From: Ignavibacteriales bacterium
Lineage (GTDB): Bacteria > Bacteroidota > Ignavibacteria > Ignavibacteriales > Ignavibacteriaceae
DNA: 64,000 nt
Assembly (NCBI GenBank): GCA_016707285.1
Contig: JADJIA010000005.1
Span: forward strand, 1 to 64,000
Reading direction: 5' to 3'
The translations under genes were made by a program, and so were the position numbers. The notes under the pieces were generated by a model. The model saw only the letters and a program-made list of their open reading frames with translations. It was not told where the DNA came from and did no database searches. Numbering within the stretch: position 1 is the first letter of the stretch; the number at the start of each line of letters is the position of its first letter. Below are positions 34,539 through 42,723 of the stretch, piece after piece.

Positions 34539-35891
34539 TTAAAAGAACATTCCTGCAAAAGTAGCTGAAAGTAAAGTTGAAAGTGTTCCGCCGATAACAG
34601 CCTTTATACCAAGTTGGGCAAGGTCTGCTTTTCTACTTGGGGCAAGAGCTCCAATTCCACCAACCTGAATTGCGATTGATGAAAAATTTGCAAATCCGCA
34701 AAGAGCATAGGAGGACATAAAAATCACTTTAGGATTAATAATTTCTTTTAATTCGATCATTTTTGCAAGATCGAGATAAGCCACAAATTCGTTTAATACA
34801 GTTTTTGTTCCAAGCAGACTTCCAAAATTAAGGGCATCCTCAAACGGAATTCCAATCGCAAAAGCCACTGGTTGCAGGATAAACCCGATCAGCAACTGGA
34901 AATTGAGTGGCTTGCCATACTGTTCCATTAACACAGCATTTAGTCCGGTGATTTCACCTGCCCAGGTAAAAATACCATTCATGACTGCAATCAAACAGAT
35001 AAAAGCAATAAGCATACCACCAACATTCAAAGCAAGATGTAAACCATCAATTGCTCCATTAGATGCAGCTTCTATCACATTTGAACCATTTTTTTCCACA
35101 CTCATTTTCACTGAACCCCTGGTTGCGGGAACTTCACTTTCAGGAAAGATGATTTTAGAGATGAGCAACGCGGCGGGCGCAGCCAATACCGAGGCACTTA
35201 AAAGTTGTGTTGCAAACAATTGCTGTCCCACCTCAATTGAAACTCCTTTTGCAGCAGCATAAGACTGTCCAAGCATCTGGATATAAGCAGCCATAACTCC
35301 ACCGGCAATTGTTGCCATTCCACCTGTCATTACGGTCAACATTTCACTTTTTGTCATCTTCTCGAGGTACGGTTTAATAATGAGAGGAGCTTCTGTTTGT
35401 CCTACAAATATATTAGCGGTGCAAGAGAGCGATTCTGCTCCACTGGTTCCCATTATTTTTGCCATTACCCAAGCCATGGCTTGCACAACTTTCTGCATGA
35501 TACCGAGGTAATAGAGTATTGACATCAAGGCTGCGAAGAAAATTATTGTAGGGAGCACTTGAAAAGCGAAGAAAAAGCCGAGACTGCCTTCTTTCCCGGG
35601 GCTGATTGCGAGATTTCCAAAAACAAATGATGCACCCTGTTCCGAGTATTGAAGCAGCACAACAAAAAAGGAACCGACCCAGGAAAAAAGGTCTTTTACC
35701 CATCCAAAAGGACTAAAAAACTGTGACATGGCCTCACCTTTAATAAGGAAAAAAGCCAAAACCAATTGAATTGAGAGCCCGCCAATCACCAATTTCCAAT
35801 TTACATTTCGTTTGTTATTTGAGAGCAGGAATGCGATCCCCAATAAAACACCAACACCGATAATTCCACGAAGAACAGAGACAATATCCAT
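34539..35891 (-). CDS. nupC: NupC-type concentrative nucleoside transporter
   Basis: A cation-coupled nucleoside importer of the CNT family, 450 residues with about ten or more helices. Signatures include LPTIIFFAALMSILYYLGIMQ, GTSGAESLSCTANIFVGQTEAPL, MTGGMATIAGGVMAAYI, and the C-terminal YALCGFANFSSIAIQVGGIGALAP. It is co-transcribed with the downstream purine-nucleoside phosphorylase, so purine nucleosides are the likely cargo. Confidence 0.94.
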   Translation of the reverse strand: MDIVSVLRGIIGVGVLLGIAFLLSNNKRNVNWKLVIGGLSIQLVLAFFLIKGEAMSQFFSPFGWVKDLFSWVGSFFVVLLQYSEQGASFVFGNLAISPGKEGSLGFFFAFQVLPTIIFFAALMSILYYLGIMQKVVQAMAWVMAKIMGTSGAESLSCTANIFVGQTEAPLIIKPYLEKMTKSEMLTVMTGGMATIAGGVMAAYIQMLGQSYAAAKGVSIEVGQQLFATQLLSASVLAAPAALLISKIIFPESEVPATRGSVKMSVEKNGSNVIEAASNGAIDGLHLALNVGGMLIAFICLIAVMNGIFTWAGEITGLNAVLMEQYGKPLNFQLLIGFILQPVAFAIGIPFEDALNFGSLLGTKTVLNEFVAYLDLAKMIELKEIINPKVIFMSSYALCGFANFSSIAIQVGGIGALAPSRKADLAQLGIKAVIGGTLSTLLSATFAGMFF

Positions 35892-35913
35892 ATGTATTAC
35901 CTAAATAATAAAA

Positions 35914-37002
35914 TTATTTCCAATTAAATTTCATAAAACGAGATGTAAAATAATTAATAATTAAGAAAATTTCGTAGAAAATTTGGTAGAATACTATCTG
36001 AAATGGATTAAAATGGTAATTATATTTTTTTTGCAGGGATAACACGAGAATGAGATCAAACAGAATTTTAACAAAAAAGGTGAAACTGACTTCAGGGAAG
36101 AAGGGGAGTAGTAATATAGAGGATTGTGCATAGAGGTTGGGAAGATGCCAAAAAACGAGAATCCATTTTGATTGTTTGGAATAAAATTTTGAAGCGGCTG
36201 TGTGCCGTGCCTTTTGACGAAAATACTCTCTAAACGAACTGCTTGTATGTGAGAAGACGGCTGACTGCGGATCGGTTGAAAGGTTAACAGTGTAACCTTT
36301 ATCCAAAAAGTTTTTGAGCAACAAGTCATCATCTCCTCCGAGCGAACCGGCTGTCGGGCGATATCCCCCCTCTGCGTGGAAAATCTCCTTTCTGAACCCC
36401 ATATTTCGTGCAGTGGCAGAGACTGGATGACCCCACCCAAAAGTTGAAGTAATCAAAATAAAGGAACGCATGTTCTCAAAACATGAGATAGAGTTAACAA
36501 AACCACTTTTTTTAATTAAAGGGGCATTTGCGATTAAAAACTGTGTGTCAGCAGTAAAACATTTGTCAAGCTGATCCAGCCAATCAGGTTGTGTCACACA
36601 GTCAGCATCAGTTATTATGATTCTGTCATGTCTCGCTATCCTGATTCCCGCTTCAAGAGCTGCCCTTTTTCCTCTTGGTGAATTCGGAGGAAGAGAAACA
36701 AGTTTAAGGTTGGGGATTCGTTCAGTAAAAGATTTTACTATAGTTGCTGTGTTATCGGTTGAGTGATCGTCACAAATGATTATTTCAAAATTTGAAGATG
36801 GGAATTTGATAAGTAATAATGAATCGAGCAAACTTGATATATTATTTGCTTCGTTTCTTGCAGCCACCACGATTGAAAAGTAACGGGGTGTTCCATCATT
36901 ATCTTCTTTTTTTAGATTTTTCGGAACCCGAATTAATCCAATTATAAGAAAGAGGTAAGCAAAAAGAAATCCGATAAAAACGGCTGAGTAGAATTCTGTC
37001 AA
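35914..37002 (-). CDS. Family 2 glycosyltransferase, membrane-associated
   Basis: A GT-A-fold glycosyltransferase of about 362 residues. An N-terminal membrane helix is followed by the catalytic domain with FSIVVAARNEANNISSLLDSL, IIICDDHSTDNT, IIITDADCVTQPDW (DxD) and GSLGGDDDLLLKNFLDKGY, then RQKARHTAAS (related to the Q/RxxRW motif). Several C-terminal membrane helices follow. The open frame begins at 37080 inside the next gene's terminator, so I prefer the TTG at 37002. This start is uncertain. Donor and acceptor are unknown. Confidence 0.85.
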   Translation of the reverse strand: MTEFYSAVFIGFLFAYLFLIIGLIRVPKNLKKEDNDGTPRYFSIVVAARNEANNISSLLDSLLLIKFPSSNFEIIICDDHSTDNTATIVKSFTERIPNLKLVSLPPNSPRGKRAALEAGIRIARHDRIIITDADCVTQPDWLDQLDKCFTADTQFLIANAPLIKKSGFVNSISCFENMRSFILITSTFGWGHPVSATARNMGFRKEIFHAEGGYRPTAGSLGGDDDLLLKNFLDKGYTVNLSTDPQSAVFSHTSSSFREYFRQKARHTAASKFYSKQSKWILVFWHLPNLYAQSSILLLPFFPEVSFTFFVKILFDLILVLSLQKKYNYHFNPFQIVFYQIFYEIFLIINYFTSRFMKFNWK

Positions 37003-37049
37003 GTAAATCTTAAAATAGTTGAAAGGAAAAATAAGAAGAGGAGGGAGAT

Positions 37050-37078
37050 AAAAAAAAGGCTGCCCTGTTCGGGCAGCC
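37050..37078 (-). terminator. Intrinsic terminator after the porin gene
   Basis: On the minus strand a perfect 8-bp stem (GGCTGCCC/GGGCAGCC) with a 5-nt loop is followed by eight T. It lies 14 nt after the porin stop. Confidence 0.85.
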
Positions 37079-37091
37079 AAAAAATGATAAA

Positions 37092-37931
37092 TTATTTAAA
37101 ATTCAGGTGAAATCCAGCATACATCCAGTAAGAATTATCTTTACCTTTTTTCTCTTTGAAGATATCGCCCGGAAGGAAGGTGGCAGCTCCAAAATTGAAA
37201 TTCAGGTATTCATTGTATTTTGCCATGAAACCGAGATCAATCTCTGTTCCAAATGCATTACTTTCGGTGCCTGATACAAGCTTGTATGCGGTAACGGAGT
37301 TAAAGAGGTGCCCTGTTACTTTTGCCGCCAGCCATGGAGCAAGCGCCATTTTGTAGTAAGCATACATATCAGTGATACCAAGATTATAAGTAGAAGCCGG
37401 AATTGCTTTGAAATAGTCCATATCACCGAAATATGCATGTTTTGTTGCATAGGTGTTATCAAAAACTTCATATTTATTGTCTGTAGCGTCTTTATCACCC
37501 GAGTAATAAGAGAAACCTGCACCAAGTGCTGCTTTTGAAGGGATCTTGAAATCAAACTCAAGGTTGATTGCAGCCATTATTGCAGAAATATCAAGATTTC
37601 TGCCCATGGTGATATTTCCTGTTTGATAAGCAAAATCGATGTCGTGAACAATTGGTCCAAAATAACCGGATGCATTAAAGCCAAGTGTTAAACGGGCAAG
37701 ATTTTCAACAGGCACTTTTCTGTCAAACATTAAATAGGGGTTAAATTTGAAGTTTTCCATGAATTTGAATTCGGAGAAAATTCCAAAGAGATTCTGATCA
37801 AGGCTATCACCGGTCATTTGTCTGTCAGCCAGTCTAAAAGCGAAGGCACTTAACCAATAACCTTTACCATAATATTTAACAGTGGCACCATCAAAAGTGA
37901 TAGGCGTGTTACCCCAGTCAGAATATCCCAT
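37092..37931 (-). CDS. Outer-membrane porin-like protein, C-terminal part (frameshifted)
   Basis: The larger part of a beta-barrel protein: repeated amphipathic strands such as VKYYGKGYWLSAFAFRLADR, KFNPYLMFDRKV, LGAGFSYYSGD and DLGFMAKYNEYLNFNFGAAT, ending in the aromatic terminus MYAGFHLNFK. It resembles alginate-export/phosphate-selective-type porins in layout, but I cannot name the family. Reading continues upstream of the ATG at 37931 in this frame (EFILGRQQAKYNNNRL) to about 37985, where it should join the next fragment. Adding one A to the A7 run at 37987-37993 restores one protein of roughly 395 residues. Confidence 0.78.
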   Translation of the reverse strand: MGYSDWGNTPITFDGATVKYYGKGYWLSAFAFRLADRQMTGDSLDQNLFGIFSEFKFMENFKFNPYLMFDRKVPVENLARLTLGFNASGYFGPIVHDIDFAYQTGNITMGRNLDISAIMAAINLEFDFKIPSKAALGAGFSYYSGDKDATDNKYEVFDNTYATKHAYFGDMDYFKAIPASTYNLGITDMYAYYKMALAPWLAAKVTGHLFNSVTAYKLVSGTESNAFGTEIDLGFMAKYNEYLNFNFGAATFLPGDIFKEKKGKDNSYWMYAGFHLNFK

Positions 37932-38296
37932 TAATCTGTTGTTGTTATACTTCGCCTGCTGTCTTCCGAGGATGAATTCCCAGGAATTTTTTTAATCTTG
38001 AGATATCCTTCGTTCAGGTCAAGATTTGCGGAATTTGACTGAAGCGAAGCTTCTGACCCAAAAACTCTTGCGTCGATTATTCTGAACACAAACTCAAGAT
38101 CATCATTATTCGAAATTATGGCACTGAGACGGGCACGGTTGTTTATGTAGTTGTGTATTCCTGTATTTGCGTTAAAATCGAGATCATCAATCTCAAGTCT
38201 TGTTCTAAGCTCACCTTCAAATTTTACATTTAATTGTGCAAAAGTTGATAATGATGCAAGTGTAAAAACAACAAAGAGTGTAAACAGTTTTTTCAT
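37931..38296 (-). CDS. Outer-membrane porin-like protein, N-terminal part (frameshifted)
   Basis: The first 100 or so residues of the porin: a signal peptide ending LSTFAQ, then the first strands LNVKFEGELRTRLEIDDLDF, RARLSAIISNNDDLEFVFR and LDLNEGYLKIKK. The reading then runs into an unrelated tail (SSEDSRRSITTTD) because the A homopolymer is one base short. The two pieces overlap by one base as open frames. The gene may be inactive, wrongly sequenced or slippage-prone. Confidence 0.78.
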   Translation of the reverse strand: MKKLFTLFVVFTLASLSTFAQLNVKFEGELRTRLEIDDLDFNANTGIHNYINNRARLSAIISNNDDLEFVFRIIDARVFGSEASLQSNSANLDLNEGYLKIKKIPGNSSSEDSRRSITTTD

Positions 38297-38333
38297 TTTT
38301 CTTCCTGTTATTAAAAGAGTAAAAAATCTGATT

Positions 38334-38341
38334 CAAAACTA
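38334..38341 (-). promoter_or_regulatory. Candidate -7 element (TAGTTTTG) for the porin gene
   Basis: On the minus strand TAGTTTTG fits TAnnTTTG and lies 38 nt before the porin start codon. No -33 box is obvious. Confidence 0.4.
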
Positions 38342-38371
38342 ACTAATTTGAACCAAAAAGAAAAGAATAAA

Positions 38372-39256
38372 TTATGTGAGAGAAGCCCACCCTTTCCCGG
38401 ATTCGTTGAAACGGGCTTTAATTTTATTGATCAGTTCATCCGGGAGTTTCCCTTTTGCTGCAAGTTTGAGATTTGCTTTAAGGTGTTCTATACTTGTGGA
38501 GCCGATGAGAATGGAATCGACGCCGTAAGTATAGGTGCTAAATCTTATCATTGCCTCCTCAAGCGGCATACCATAATCGATATTCATTTCATAGATTCGT
38601 CTTTTATATTCTGCAACGACGGGGTCAGCCAAATTGGCATTTTCATGCCAGGCAAAATTTGCGATTGGGCGTTTTGCAATTACACCCATATATCCCTGTT
38701 TAGCTTGATGGAGGATTGTATGAACGGTTTTTTGATCACAGATATTTATGGAGGATTGTAACGAAGCAAAGGTACCACTGTGAACAGCAAATTCAAGAGC
38801 TTCATTGTCTCCGGAGTATGCCGGCACTTTAATTTTGCCTTCTTGGGTCATCCTGGTAAGAGCTTCGATCACTTCACCTTTTTCCAAAATGTCTTTATTA
38901 CATGAATGCAGATGAACAATATCTATATAATCTGTCTGAAGAATACGAAGGGCTTTTTCCACTCCATCTGTAATACATTTAAATGTCCAGTCATCAACAC
39001 CTTCAACATCATATCCCACTTTTGTTGAAAGGATAAATTCAGTTCTTCTGTGTTTGAGGAATTTTCCAATTCTATGCTCGGCTTCGCCATAACTTCTTGC
39101 AGTATCAATCAGATTTATTCCCATGTCCAGGACGGAATTGAGTAACTTTTCAACTTTTTTATCAGTTAATTCACTACCGCCAATTTTTCCGGTGCCAAAC
39201 CCTACTGCTGAAACTTTAAGTCCGGTGAAACCAAAATCTCGTAATTCAATAGACAT
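38372..39256 (-). CDS. Aldo/keto reductase
   Basis: An NAD(P)H-dependent oxidoreductase with TIM-barrel fold, 294 residues from ATG 39256, with GGAG at good spacing; a longer frame from 39289 is rejected. The catalytic tetrad is visible: Asp in NLIDTARSYG with its Tyr, Lys in FILSTKVGYD, and His in IVHLHSCN. The C-terminal region has GVDSILIGSTSIEHLKANL for cofactor binding. The substrate is unknown. Confidence 0.92.
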   Translation of the reverse strand: MSIELRDFGFTGLKVSAVGFGTGKIGGSELTDKKVEKLLNSVLDMGINLIDTARSYGEAEHRIGKFLKHRRTEFILSTKVGYDVEGVDDWTFKCITDGVEKALRILQTDYIDIVHLHSCNKDILEKGEVIEALTRMTQEGKIKVPAYSGDNEALEFAVHSGTFASLQSSINICDQKTVHTILHQAKQGYMGVIAKRPIANFAWHENANLADPVVAEYKRRIYEMNIDYGMPLEEAMIRFSTYTYGVDSILIGSTSIEHLKANLKLAAKGKLPDELINKIKARFNESGKGWASLT

Positions 39257-39288
39257 CAAAGATCTCCAAAAATAAAATGAAACAAGCA

Positions 39289-39296
39289 CAAAGGTA
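39289..39296 (-). promoter_or_regulatory. Candidate -7 element (TACCTTTG) for the aldo/keto reductase
   Basis: TACCTTTG on the minus strand fits TAnnTTTG and lies 33 nt before the ATG at 39256. Confidence 0.45.
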
Positions 39297-39345
39297 AGAA
39301 AAAAAAATGAAGGGGAAACTTTAAGTATAAAAGTTGGGATTTTAA

Positions 39346-39374
39346 AATAAAAAACGGGCTTTTTTGGAGCCCGT
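39346..39374 (-). terminator. Intrinsic terminator, 236 nt after the AraC hybrid gene
   Basis: A 7-bp stem (ACGGGCT/AGCCCGT) with a 7-nt loop is followed on the minus strand by a T-rich stretch. It is the only terminator between the hybrid regulator gene and the aldo/keto reductase gene. Confidence 0.8.
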
Positions 39375-39609
39375 CGGGATCTTTTGCACTATTAAAAACT
39401 ATTAAATGGTGTTAAACTTGAAACTAAAATCTGTTAGAATTTTATGTTAAAACTTACATTAAACTCGATACAAAAATAGCGATGCCATTTATCAAGTAAT
39501 AACAAATTTCAGTCAAAGTTTAACAGATTTCGGACATGAGAAGCAGAGCACCAATCCTGTTACTTCAAATGTGACGGGGACAACACAGAAAGATGAGAGT
39601 AAATTAGCC
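39375..39609 (-). other. Untranslated 235-nt stretch; possible small RNA
   Basis: No open frame of note is present between the regulator stop and the terminator. A minus-strand TATTTTTG (39471-39478) fits the -7 consensus and would start a transcript of about 110 nt ending at the 39346-39374 terminator. It could equally be a long 3' untranslated region. Near-repeats of the form ACTATTAAA occur close to the terminator. Confidence 0.25.
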
Positions 39610-41181
39610 TTATTGCTGATTTTCCGGTTCATTCCTCATTGAAGGTGATTCGCCAAATTCTTCTTTGTAACATTTTGCAAAATAGGAGAGATTGTTAAAT
39701 CCGGAGGCATAAGCTGCTTCGCTGACAGACATTCTTTGTGAAATAATCATCTGTTTGGCTTTAATCAGTCTGAACGAGCGAATGAAATTGTTTGGTGATT
39801 TTCCTGCTACAGCTCTGATTTTTCTTTGTAACTGGCGTGGACTCATTCCGATAATGTCACTCAAATTTTCAACACTAAAATCTTCCCTGTGAAAATTATC
39901 GGTAAGCAGTGAATTTAGTTTGAGCAGGAAGCGGTCAGTTACATTCTCAAGTGCCAGTTTATTATTCAAGCCTGACTCAAGACTTTTTCTTAGTTTTTCG
40001 CGATTCTCTATCAGCGCACTCACCCTGACCCTAAGTTCTTTCATGGAGACGGGTTTTATCAGAATTTCGTCAGCGCCTGATTCAATCGCTTTAATTCGAT
40101 TCGCTTCAAATGTATCTGCCGTAAGCAAAATTACGGGGATATGAGAAGTTTTATCGTCATTTTTGATTATTTTTGTAAGTTCAATGCCATTTACACCAGG
40201 CATATGGATGTCTGAGAGGATGAGATCGGGGATATAGGAAACAGCCTTGCGCAATCCTTCAAAGCCGTTAGAGGCTTCAATAATATTAAACTCTTTTTCA
40301 AAAGTTTTTTTGAGAAATCTCCCGACTTCATGGTTATCCTCAATAATTAAAATAATCTCGGCATCAGCAGGATTTTGTGTTGGATCGGATTCAAATTCCT
40401 TAGGTAATCCAAAACTTTCAGCAATTACAAAAGTGCTCCAAAGGTTAAATTCATCAAGAAATTCATCTTCTTGAAGCTGGTTGCTCACAATCGGGAGTTC
40501 CACCTTATATAAATAATGTTCACCATCTGCTACTACTGCGGAGGAATAGCCGTAGGTTTCAGAAATTGTATCGATTATTATTGAGTCGATGATATTACCC
40601 GGCTGAGAAAGCAGCAGATGATATTGATTAATATTTATATCATTGGGGCTTATGTCGAAAATTGGTGTGAACAGAATTTTGATATCGAGATTGTCTTTTG
40701 ACAGTTCGCTGACAAGCAGGGTTACTGAGGTTGATGGTTTTGAAGAACGGATCAGAATCGACAGTATATGTCCAAAAAGTCTGTCCAACATTAACGGGGA
40801 GCAAATTGCTACAAATCTGTCAACTTCAGATAAGAAGACCAGTTCAATGTTTTTTTGTGCTGCAAGTGATTTAAGGTTTTCAACAATTATGTTAAGAATT
40901 TTTATGAGATCAACATTTTTATTTACAAAATCAGGTGTGTTCATCTCTGCCAGATTATCCATCTGTTGAGCAAGAAGTTGCAGGTTGTTGAGTGAGTTTT
41001 TTACATCATGAATCGATTCATCGATGTATTGAACAGAATTACCTTCTGAAATGATATCCAGATTTCCGAGTGCTACAGTAATATTACTCCGCAGGTTTGA
41101 TGATATTGCAGAAAAAAGATTGTATCTTAATTTTTTTCTGTATGAATCTGACAGATAAGATGGAGATCGTTGGTCGGACAT
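39610..41181 (-). CDS. Hybrid regulator: degenerate kinase module, receiver, AraC HTH
   Basis: A 523-residue cytosolic protein. Residues 1-235 look like a histidine-kinase dimerisation plus ATPase module, but the phospho-acceptor position reads ISSNLRSNIT instead of ISHELRTPL and no clear N or G boxes remain. A receiver domain (about 276-392) is intact: IIEDNHE, Asp324 in LILSDIHMP, the Thr position in LLTAD, and the Lys in LIKPVS. An AraC-type DNA-binding domain (about 425-520) follows, with LSDIIGMSPRQLQRKIRAVAG and SVSEAAYASGFNNLSYFAKCY. It resembles the output half of hybrid two-component systems but lacks a sensor. It is transcribed divergently from the antiporter. Confidence 0.88.
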   Translation of the reverse strand: MSDQRSPSYLSDSYRKKLRYNLFSAISSNLRSNITVALGNLDIISEGNSVQYIDESIHDVKNSLNNLQLLAQQMDNLAEMNTPDFVNKNVDLIKILNIIVENLKSLAAQKNIELVFLSEVDRFVAICSPLMLDRLFGHILSILIRSSKPSTSVTLLVSELSKDNLDIKILFTPIFDISPNDININQYHLLLSQPGNIIDSIIIDTISETYGYSSAVVADGEHYLYKVELPIVSNQLQEDEFLDEFNLWSTFVIAESFGLPKEFESDPTQNPADAEIILIIEDNHEVGRFLKKTFEKEFNIIEASNGFEGLRKAVSYIPDLILSDIHMPGVNGIELTKIIKNDDKTSHIPVILLTADTFEANRIKAIESGADEILIKPVSMKELRVRVSALIENREKLRKSLESGLNNKLALENVTDRFLLKLNSLLTDNFHREDFSVENLSDIIGMSPRQLQRKIRAVAGKSPNNFIRSFRLIKAKQMIISQRMSVSEAAYASGFNNLSYFAKCYKEEFGESPSMRNEPENQQ

Positions 41182-41255
41182 CTAAAGGTAATCTCGTAAA
41201 AATTTAATAGTACAACACTAAATATAAACAAACATGACTTTTTAATTGGAATAAG

Positions 41256-41624
41256 ATGGAAATAATTGAAGACAAAATTTTTATTCTTTCATTGATGGTG
41301 ATCATTTCGATTTTCATCACCAAGTTGACTAAAAATTATGGCATCCCGACTCTCTTGTTGTTCATTGCGCTTGGTATGCTTGCCGGCTCGGATGGACCGG
41401 GTGGATTGGAGTTCAGTAACGCATCTCTGGCACAAGCGATTGGCACAGTGACATTAGTGTTCATTTTGTTTTCAGGTGGTCTCGATACAAGTTTTAGTTC
41501 TGTAAGAAGGGGAATCAAGTCTTCTGTTTCTCTCGCTACATTCGGGGTTATACTAACGGCAGCGCTTGCAGGTGGATTTCTTTATTTTTTGCAGGGTTTT
41601 CTCTACTTTATGCGTTCCTTATAG
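41256..41624 (+). CDS. Cation/proton antiporter, N-terminal part (frameshifted)
   Basis: The first 110 or so residues of a CPA1/NhaP2-CvrA-type K+ or Na+/H+ antiporter, with membrane helices and GIPTLLLFIALGMLAGSDGPGG, TVTLVFILFSGGLDTSF and GVILTAALAGGFLYF. The frame then ends in an unrelated tail. Adding one T to the T6 run at 41585-41590 joins it to the next frame as YFFAGFSLLYAFLIGAVISS, giving a complete protein of about 485 residues. Confidence 0.85.
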   Translation: MEIIEDKIFILSLMVIISIFITKLTKNYGIPTLLLFIALGMLAGSDGPGGLEFSNASLAQAIGTVTLVFILFSGGLDTSFSSVRRGIKSSVSLATFGVILTAALAGGFLYFLQGFLYFMRSL

Positions 41625-41629
41625 GGGCG

Positions 41630-42712
41630 GTGATTTCCTCAACCGATGCAGCTGCAGTGTTATCCGTGCTCAGAGCGAAGGACTTAAATCTGTCGGGTGA
41701 CATTCAACCGGTTTTGGAAGTGGAGAGTGGAAGTAATGATCCGATGGCGATACTTCTTACAACGATGATGATCTCGATAATCACCACCCCTGAAAAGCCT
41801 TTTTATGACTACATACTGTTCTTTATTCTGCAGTTTGGGGTGGGTGCTCTTGCCGGGTATGCCGGAGGCAGAGGTGTTGCACTTATAATGAATAAATTAG
41901 ATTTTATTACACCCGGATTTTATCCGGTATTTGCATTAGCCGGTGCCTTATTAATTTACAGCGGGACGGTTCTTATAGCCGGAAGTGGATTTCTTGCAAT
42001 CTATATAGCGGGAATTGTTGCCAATAACCATGAATTTCAATATAAAACAAGTGTCATAAGATTTTTTGATGGTCTTGCCTGGCTGAGTCAGATATGTATG
42101 TTTCTCGCTCTGGGATTATTAATTAATCCCAAGGAGTTGTTGAGTGTTGCCTTTACAGGGATACTCCTTGCTGTATTTTTGATGTTTTTTGCCAGACCGG
42201 TGGCGGTATTTATCAGTCTGTTAAAGAGTAACTTTAATTTGCGCGAAAAATTATTTATCATTTGGGGAGGATTGCGCGGCGCAGTGCCGATTATTCTTGC
42301 AACCTTTGCACTCACAGCCGATATACCAAATGCTCAGGAGATTTTTAATCTTGTCTTTTTTGTCGTCTGTTTCTCTGCACTTGGCCAGGGTTGGTCTCTA
42401 CAATTTATTGCGAAATTTCTAAAAGTTACACAACTTAAGCCGTTAAACAAAAAAGTATTACTTGACATAGAAACAGGAAAGGGCGATGATAAAACCCTCA
42501 GTGATTTTTTTATTGCTCCAGGTGCCCCGGCTTCAGGAACAAAGATTGTAGAACTGGGGCTTCCCAAAGATGTATTAATTGTATTGATTGAAAGAAAAGG
42601 GAAGTATGTGATACCATCAGGCGCAACAATTCTTGAAGAGGATGATCTCGTTATTCTGCTTGCAGACAAATCGAAGCTCGCAGATGTTGCAAAATTTTTC
42701 CAGGCTAATTGA
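41630..42712 (+). CDS. Cation/proton antiporter, C-terminal part with RCK_C domain (frameshifted)
   Basis: The remainder of the antiporter: ISSTDAAAVLSVLRAKDLNLSG, with the conserved STDAAAV motif of the ion site, VLEVESGSNDPMAILL, further helices, and LFIIWGGLRGAVPIILATF. A C-terminal TrkA_C/RCK_C regulatory domain (about 275-360) carries VELGLPKDVLIVLIERKG and ATILEEDDLVILLADKS. This domain order matches NhaP2/CvrA potassium/proton antiporters. The GTG at 41630 is not the true start, since reading continues upstream to the T run at 41585-41590. Confidence 0.88.
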   Translation: MISSTDAAAVLSVLRAKDLNLSGDIQPVLEVESGSNDPMAILLTTMMISIITTPEKPFYDYILFFILQFGVGALAGYAGGRGVALIMNKLDFITPGFYPVFALAGALLIYSGTVLIAGSGFLAIYIAGIVANNHEFQYKTSVIRFFDGLAWLSQICMFLALGLLINPKELLSVAFTGILLAVFLMFFARPVAVFISLLKSNFNLREKLFIIWGGLRGAVPIILATFALTADIPNAQEIFNLVFFVVCFSALGQGWSLQFIAKFLKVTQLKPLNKKVLLDIETGKGDDKTLSDFFIAPGAPASGTKIVELGLPKDVLIVLIERKGKYVIPSGATILEEDDLVILLADKSKLADVAKFFQAN

Positions 42713-42723
42713 ATAATATCCGT

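Noticed and set aside
37003..37080. N-terminal extension of the GT2 glycosyltransferase frame to 37080
   Set aside because: The extra codons are the porin terminator hairpin; a start at TTG 37002 just before the membrane helix is more sensible.
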